Shown in pieces: positions 60,352 through 64,000 of a DNA stretch of 64,000 nt. The stretch comes from JAIBJN01 sp963784175. Lineage in GTDB: Bacteria > Actinomycetota > Thermoleophilia > Gaiellales > Gaiellaceae. The translations under genes were made by a program, and so were the position numbers. Position 1 is the stretch's first letter. Every line of letters starts with the position of its first letter. The stretch lies in contig CAWAQJ010000018.1 of the NCBI GenBank assembly GCA_963784175.1, positions 310,001 through 374,000 on the forward strand. Direction: 5' to 3'. The notes below the pieces were generated by a model. That model saw nothing but the letters and a program-made list of their open reading frames with translations. It ran no database searches and was not told the DNA's origin.

Positions 60352-60362
60352 GGTACGCGGGG

Positions 60363-60773
60363 ATGCCCCCCGCTCCGCTGCCGGATGAACTTCAGGCCTT
60401 CATCGCGAAGCCGCGCCGTGCGGTCGTCGGCACGGTCCGCGCGGACTCGGCGCCCATCACGACGCCCTGTTGGTATGGCATCGACGCGGAGGGACGGATC
60501 TTCGTCTCGATGGGCGACGACAGCCATCGACTACGCCACCTCCAGGCGAACCCCCGCGTGGCGCTCACCGTGCTCGGCGACAACTGGTACTCGCACGTGT
60601 CCATCGTCGGCCGCGCCGTCGAGTTCCGGCCGGATCCCGACCTGGCCGACATCGACGCGCTCTCACAGCACTACGTAGGCGGGCCCTACGATGACCGCGA
60701 CTACCGCGGCGTGACAGCGTTCATCGAGATCGAGCACTGGCACACGTGGGGCGACCCGGCCGCCGAGGCCTGA
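60363..60773 (+). CDS. F420-dependent/PPOX-class flavin-fold oxidoreductase
   Basis: 136 residues. LQAFIAKPRRAVVGTVRADSAPITTPCWYGID, FVSMGDDSHRLRHLQANPRVALTVLGDNWYSHVSIVGRAVEF and TAFIEIEHWHTWG form the split-barrel flavin/F420 reductase fold (PPOX class, MSMEG/Rv1155-like). Such enzymes use F420, FMN or heme products. TAAGGT lies 8 nt before ATG 60363, perhaps a leaderless start. Unrelated to the exopolysaccharide genes by function. Confidence 0.85.
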   Translation: MPPAPLPDELQAFIAKPRRAVVGTVRADSAPITTPCWYGIDAEGRIFVSMGDDSHRLRHLQANPRVALTVLGDNWYSHVSIVGRAVEFRPDPDLADIDALSQHYVGGPYDDRDYRGVTAFIEIEHWHTWGDPAAEA

Positions 60774-60783
60774 CGGGCCGCGC

Positions 60784-62343
60784 CTAGCGCTGACTGCAGG
60801 GGCCGAGCCTGAACGAGCCGCCCGAGCCGGTGCCCAGGATGCAGATCCACTCGCCGTCGTCGGTCGGCTCGTCGTAGCGGCCCTGGAAGGACGGGCCCTT
60901 CGGGGCCGGCGACAGGTCGCAGTACGCCCCAGCAAGGATGCACTCCTGGGAGCCCCAGCGCCCGGGGAAGGCGTTCCAGGACGCGTCGTTTCCGTCCTCG
61001 TCGATCGGCAATGGCTTGAGGCAGCCGTCGCAGGCGAGGTTGTGCGCCCACGGGATCCCTCCGTCGTAGCGGGCCTCGGGCAGCGACCCCACCTCCTGCC
61101 TGCAGTTGCCGAAGCACGCGTCGGGATACGAGGCATGGCTGTTGCGTGCGACGAACGCGACGGGGCGAACGCCGTTGTTCTCGACCGTCGGGAGCACGAC
61201 CTCGTTCCAGACCACCGCGAGCGCTCTCGCCTGCGGCGTTGGCAGGTTCCCCCAAACAGGCTCGAGCGTCTTCGCCCAGGAGTACGAGAGCAGGTGGGCA
61301 TGCTGCGCGTAGCGCACAGAGGTCGGGCCGAGGAGCTCTCCGCCCACGTCGACGCAGGTCTCGGACTCCTCCTCGCACGGCGCCACGACGACGGTCATTC
61401 CCTCCCAGTCCCCGGCATGCTCCTGACACGTGAACGGCGGCGTCCTGAAGCCGGGCCCGCAGAAGACCTTGTCGGCCACCGGCGAGGGGTTTCGCGAGTA
61501 GAACCACCAGTAGTCGAGGAAGCGCCGGTCCCCGTCGCGGGTGACGTGGTAGTAGTAGGCGCTCTCGTCACCGCCGCCGCGCGGCGGCGGAGCGGACTCG
61601 TCGAAGTCGAGGTAGTCGAACGTCATGTCGATCTCCTCGGCGCTGTTGACGTCCGGGCAGCGGTCCACAACGAGGTACTTCCGGCACTGGTCGACTCGGT
61701 CGTCCTCGATCGCCTCGTCGATGTCGAGCGGATACCGGGTCTCGCCGGAGTCGAAGAAGAGCAGCGGCCGGAAGGTCATGGCGAGCTGGGCATCCGAGCC
61801 CTCGGCCGCCGCCCGTGGGACAGGAGCGGCCTCGGGCACGAGGTTCGAAGGCGTGAACGGCTTCTGGATGAACAGGACAACGAGCAGGAGACCGACCGCC
61901 ACGAACGCGGCCGGCCAGAGCGGCGGGACCGACTCCTTCCGCAGCTTGCGGACGATCGCCACGACGAGCCAGGCGAGGAACGCGCCACCGATGATGAGCG
62001 CGCCGGCAAGCTGGTTGACGAGCGCGATGGGAATGCCGACGAGCACCACGAGCGTCGCCGCAAGTGCCCTCGTGAGGACGAACCTATCGTCCCGGTGGAA
62101 CCACGACAGCTGGAGTCTCCGGAGGGTCCAGAGGGCGAGCGTCATGATCACGATCGCGAAGACGAGATCCCCCCACAGCCCGCCTCCGCGCAGGAGCCAG
62201 TTGATGAGGATCAGGAAGCCGAGCGCGAGCAGAAGGACGGCGACGAACGCGAGGACGCGCAGCGTCAGCCCCTTGTCCGGAAGGTCCCGGAGCCAGGTCT
62301 CGAACGCGTCCCGCTTCGCCTTGATCCACCTGATCAGCCTCAT
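60784..62343 (-). CDS. multi-TM protein with Vps62/DUF946-like extracytoplasmic domain
   Basis: 519 residues. About four N-terminal helices (residues 25-165) anchor a large outer domain with several disulfide-ready cysteines. FLDYWWFYSRNPSP, CQEHAGDWEGMTVVV and VARNSHASYPDACFGNC are the Vps62/DUF946 motifs; the family has no settled function. It is probably an envelope protein. The start ATG 62343 follows 138 bp of sequence with no gene I can support. Confidence 0.72.
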   Translation of the reverse strand: MRLIRWIKAKRDAFETWLRDLPDKGLTLRVLAFVAVLLLALGFLILINWLLRGGGLWGDLVFAIVIMTLALWTLRRLQLSWFHRDDRFVLTRALAATLVVLVGIPIALVNQLAGALIIGGAFLAWLVVAIVRKLRKESVPPLWPAAFVAVGLLLVVLFIQKPFTPSNLVPEAAPVPRAAAEGSDAQLAMTFRPLLFFDSGETRYPLDIDEAIEDDRVDQCRKYLVVDRCPDVNSAEEIDMTFDYLDFDESAPPPRGGGDESAYYYHVTRDGDRRFLDYWWFYSRNPSPVADKVFCGPGFRTPPFTCQEHAGDWEGMTVVVAPCEEESETCVDVGGELLGPTSVRYAQHAHLLSYSWAKTLEPVWGNLPTPQARALAVVWNEVVLPTVENNGVRPVAFVARNSHASYPDACFGNCRQEVGSLPEARYDGGIPWAHNLACDGCLKPLPIDEDGNDASWNAFPGRWGSQECILAGAYCDLSPAPKGPSFQGRYDEPTDDGEWICILGTGSGGSFRLGPCSQR

Positions 62344-62481
62344 CTAGGGAAGTCTCGTTTCGCGGGCGGACGACGGCACGGGCGACGTAAGCGCGGGCGG
62401 GCTCGAGGAAGATCAGCTGCTCGGCGACGATCCCGAGCCACGGCCTCCTCGTGCCGAGTGTGACCAGCGGTCTGTTCCAAG

Positions 62482-63525
62482 TCAATCGTCGGTCGGGAGA
62501 GAGGCCGGGCGGTGCCGCTTCCAGGTCATCCCGGCGAGCAGGCCGATCGCCAACGTGGGCACGATCGTCATGAAGCGATAGACGAGCACCGCCGCGACGA
62601 CCTCCACCTGGTCGCCTCCGAAGCGCACGAGAGCGGCCGTGAGCCCGAGCTCGACGACACCGAGCCCGCCCGGCGTGATCGGGATCGAACCGAGGAGACG
62701 TACGAGCGCCCAGGCGGCAAAGGCCTCGACCACGCTCACCTCGCCTCCGGAGACGCCGAGAACGCGGAGTGAGACGAGCAGGACGAGAAAGACGGTGAGC
62801 TGCCCGGCGAGCGTGGCGAGCGTGAGCACGTGCCAGCGGCCTCTGAGGAGCAGGTTCGTCCGGCTGCGAAAGCGGACGAATGACTCTCCGTCCCAGCGCA
62901 CGGGCTCCCGTCGGATCAACCGGAGCCCCCGGGAGACGATCCGGGCCGCGAGGTCACCGACCCGGCGGGCGAGCCTGGGACTGCTCAGGCCGGCCGCGAA
63001 GCCCGCCACGACGACGATCAGGATCGCGAGGCCGACCACGGCGACCGTGTCGAGGGCGGCGTGACCGTCGCCGCTCAGGGCCAGGAGCGCGAGCGCGACC
63101 GTCGGGAAGGCCAGCATCGCGAGCTGGTTCCAGACGCCGGTCACCGCCACTGCCAGACCCACCGCCGAGCTCGCGAAGCCCCAGGCGCGGAGCATCGCGA
63201 ACGACAGCGCCATCCCGACGGCGATTCCCGCGGGAGCGACGTAGGTCGATGCCGTCGAAGCCTGGGTGACGACGAACGCCTGGCGGAAGCGAAGGCCCGG
63301 CAGTGCCGCCATCCAGGGCGGCGCGAACGTTGCGAGGTTCAGCAGCGTTGCTCCGACCAGGAGAGCGACGTCCGTCCACGAGAGCGTCTTGACGACGCCC
63401 CAGACATCCCGGTAGTCGGCGATGCGCGGGAGGACGAAGAAGAAGGTCGCTACGACGACGGCGACAGCGACGCCGCCGCCGAGCACGTGCCGCTTCGAAA
63501 CTCTCCGTCGGCGATCGGCGCCCAT
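62482..63525 (-). CDS. flippase-like membrane protein (UPF0104/LPG-synthase TM family)
   Basis: About 347 residues with eight or so membrane helices (GGGVAVAVVVATFFFVLP, VALLVGATLLNLATF, STYVAPAGIAVGMALSFAML and others) and the conserved loop LLGSIPITPGGLGVVELGLTAALV. This is the AglD/MprF N-terminal-type flippase or lysyl-lipid family. The substrate may be a polyprenyl- or diglyceride-linked lipid. ATG 63525; the open frame extends to 63579. Confidence 0.82.
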   Translation of the reverse strand: MGADRRRRVSKRHVLGGGVAVAVVVATFFFVLPRIADYRDVWGVVKTLSWTDVALLVGATLLNLATFAPPWMAALPGLRFRQAFVVTQASTASTYVAPAGIAVGMALSFAMLRAWGFASSAVGLAVAVTGVWNQLAMLAFPTVALALLALSGDGHAALDTVAVVGLAILIVVVAGFAAGLSSPRLARRVGDLAARIVSRGLRLIRREPVRWDGESFVRFRSRTNLLLRGRWHVLTLATLAGQLTVFLVLLVSLRVLGVSGGEVSVVEAFAAWALVRLLGSIPITPGGLGVVELGLTAALVRFGGDQVEVVAAVLVYRFMTIVPTLAIGLLAGMTWKRHRPASLPTDD

Positions 63526-63586
63526 CCGCCGGATTGTGAGCGACCGGCGTCGTCTCTGTGCTGAGCGGCGACCGACCACCGTTCAC

Positions 63587-63616
63587 TTGACTCGACTAAC
63601 GCTCGCAAGGTACTAT
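63587..63616 (+). promoter_or_regulatory. sigma70 promoter of the padR gene
   Basis: TTGACT at 63587-63592, an 18-bp spacer, then TACTAT at 63611-63616. Transcription should start at about 63623-63624, the A of the ATG at 63624. The upstream ATG at 63615 sits inside the -10 box and cannot be translated from this promoter, so the mRNA is leaderless. Confidence 0.7.
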
Positions 63617-63623
63617 GCATTAC

Positions 63624-63971
63624 ATGGAACCTGTTCAGACACGCAAGTCCCTCTCCCAGCTGCGTCGCGGCACGGTCGAGTACTGCGTGCTCGCGCTCCT
63701 GCGCGGCGGCCCTCGCTACGGTTTCGAGCTCGTTCGCGAGCTGTCCGAGGTGGACGGGCTCGTCACGAGCGAGGGGACGATCTACCCGCTGCTGACGCGC
63801 CTGCGGAAGGAGCAGCTCGTGACGACGTTCTGGCGCGAGTCCGAGTCGGGCCCCCCACGGCGCTACTACGAGCTCACCGACGAGGGCCGGGAGGCGCTCG
63901 ACGACTTCGCGAAGGAATGGGCCCGGTTCCGTAACTCAGTCGATGCGATCCTGACGAGGGAGGAAGGATGA
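63624..63971 (+). CDS. PadR-family transcriptional regulator
   Basis: 115 residues. LRRGTVEYCVLALLRGGPRYGFELVRELSEVDGL, SEGTIYPLLTRLRKEQLVTTFWRESESGPPRRYYELTDEGREAL is the PadR winged helix; the last helix (FAKEWARFRNSVDAILTREEG) dimerises. PadR proteins usually repress their own operon and a neighbouring transporter or membrane gene. The start at 63624 follows from the promoter. The stop overlaps the start of the next gene. Confidence 0.92.
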   Translation: MEPVQTRKSLSQLRRGTVEYCVLALLRGGPRYGFELVRELSEVDGLVTSEGTIYPLLTRLRKEQLVTTFWRESESGPPRRYYELTDEGREALDDFAKEWARFRNSVDAILTREEG

Positions 63972-64000
63972 CCACCATGCAGGCAGACCGGCTTGTCGAC
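63968..64000 (+). CDS. start of the PadR-operon partner gene, cut by the window edge
   Basis: ATG 63968 overlaps the padR stop (ATGA) with AGGAAGG upstream. Only TTMQADRLVD is visible. In many actinobacteria the gene after padR encodes a short helical (HAAS-type) membrane protein; that fits the start but cannot be confirmed here. Confidence 0.6.
   Translation, partial: MTTMQADRLVD

Noticed and set aside
62344..62485. Minus-strand TTG-initiated frame overlapping the end of the flippase-like gene
   Set aside because: It continues out of frame through the Vps62-like gene, and the 47 residues that lie in the gap match no family I recognise.

Overview
The window is about 64 kb of very GC-rich bacterial chromosome. 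GTG and TTG starts are common, many neighbouring genes overlap by 4 bp (ATGA or GTGA), and several start codons sit 6-9 nt behind a TANNNT box with no ribosome binding site, as in leaderless actinobacterial transcripts. Gene content (fused PafBC-type WYL regulator, F420/PPOX-type oxidoreductase, SecDF fusion, zinc-ribbon membrane proteins, cytochrome c maturation with a CxxxY CcmE) suggests an actinobacterium, most likely of the Thermoleophilia/Gaiellales type. That placement is inference. I saw no tRNA, rRNA, CRISPR array, insertion sequence or phage gene.

Layout. 1-3.1 kb: secreted beta-helix protein, small dimeric alpha/beta-barrel protein, calcium-binding-repeat protein. 3.1-11.4 kb (minus): queA-tgt-yajC-secDF-phasin-like-UbiB kinase-deaminase/VOC fusion, combining queuosine tRNA modification and protein export. 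11.5-20 kb: two-component system, small secreted and zinc-binding proteins, GAF protein, 3-hydroxyacyl-CoA dehydrogenase, aldehyde dehydrogenase, zinc-ribbon pair. 20-28.9 kb: DNA polymerase IV divergent from a fused PafBC-like damage regulator, lipoprotein, a second histidine kinase, queG, alcohol dehydrogenase. 29.2-30.8 kb: a two-gene SLOG plus two-TM/pentapeptide-repeat cassette. 30.8-35.1 kb (minus): phosphoesterase, cyclic 2,3-diphosphoglycerate synthetase, 2-phosphoglycerate kinase, GlpX fructose bisphosphatase and a DUF59 protein in one tight operon. 35.2-44.2 kb: nuclease-fold protein, HPRT, frameshifted LysE, M23 peptidase, ccm genes (CcmE, CcmF, CcmI-like), endonuclease IV-like barrel, paired Cys-motif proteins, methyltransferase. 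44.2-49.4 kb: a hairpin-rich leader and a giant cadherin-like repeat surface protein riddled with frameshifts. 49.5-53.3 kb: conserved hypothetical, glutaredoxin-BolA pair, M28 peptidase, coiled-coil protein. 53.3-60.4 kb: an exopolysaccharide locus that looks like a minimal Pel system (GH114-like hydrolase, Agd3-like deacetylase with nested carbohydrate-binding modules, PelF glycosyltransferase, polytopic PelG-like protein). 60.4-64 kb: F420/PPOX enzyme, Vps62-like membrane protein, flippase-like membrane protein, PadR regulator and the start of its partner gene.

Three points stand out. The Pel-like locus, the compatible-solute operon and the SLOG/pentapeptide cassette each read as coherent small systems. 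Single-base insertions break dinB, lysE, the M28 peptidase and the repeat protein, with a dense cluster at 48.4-49.3 kb, which looks more like assembly error than gene decay. A 56-bp intergenic repeat occurs twice.
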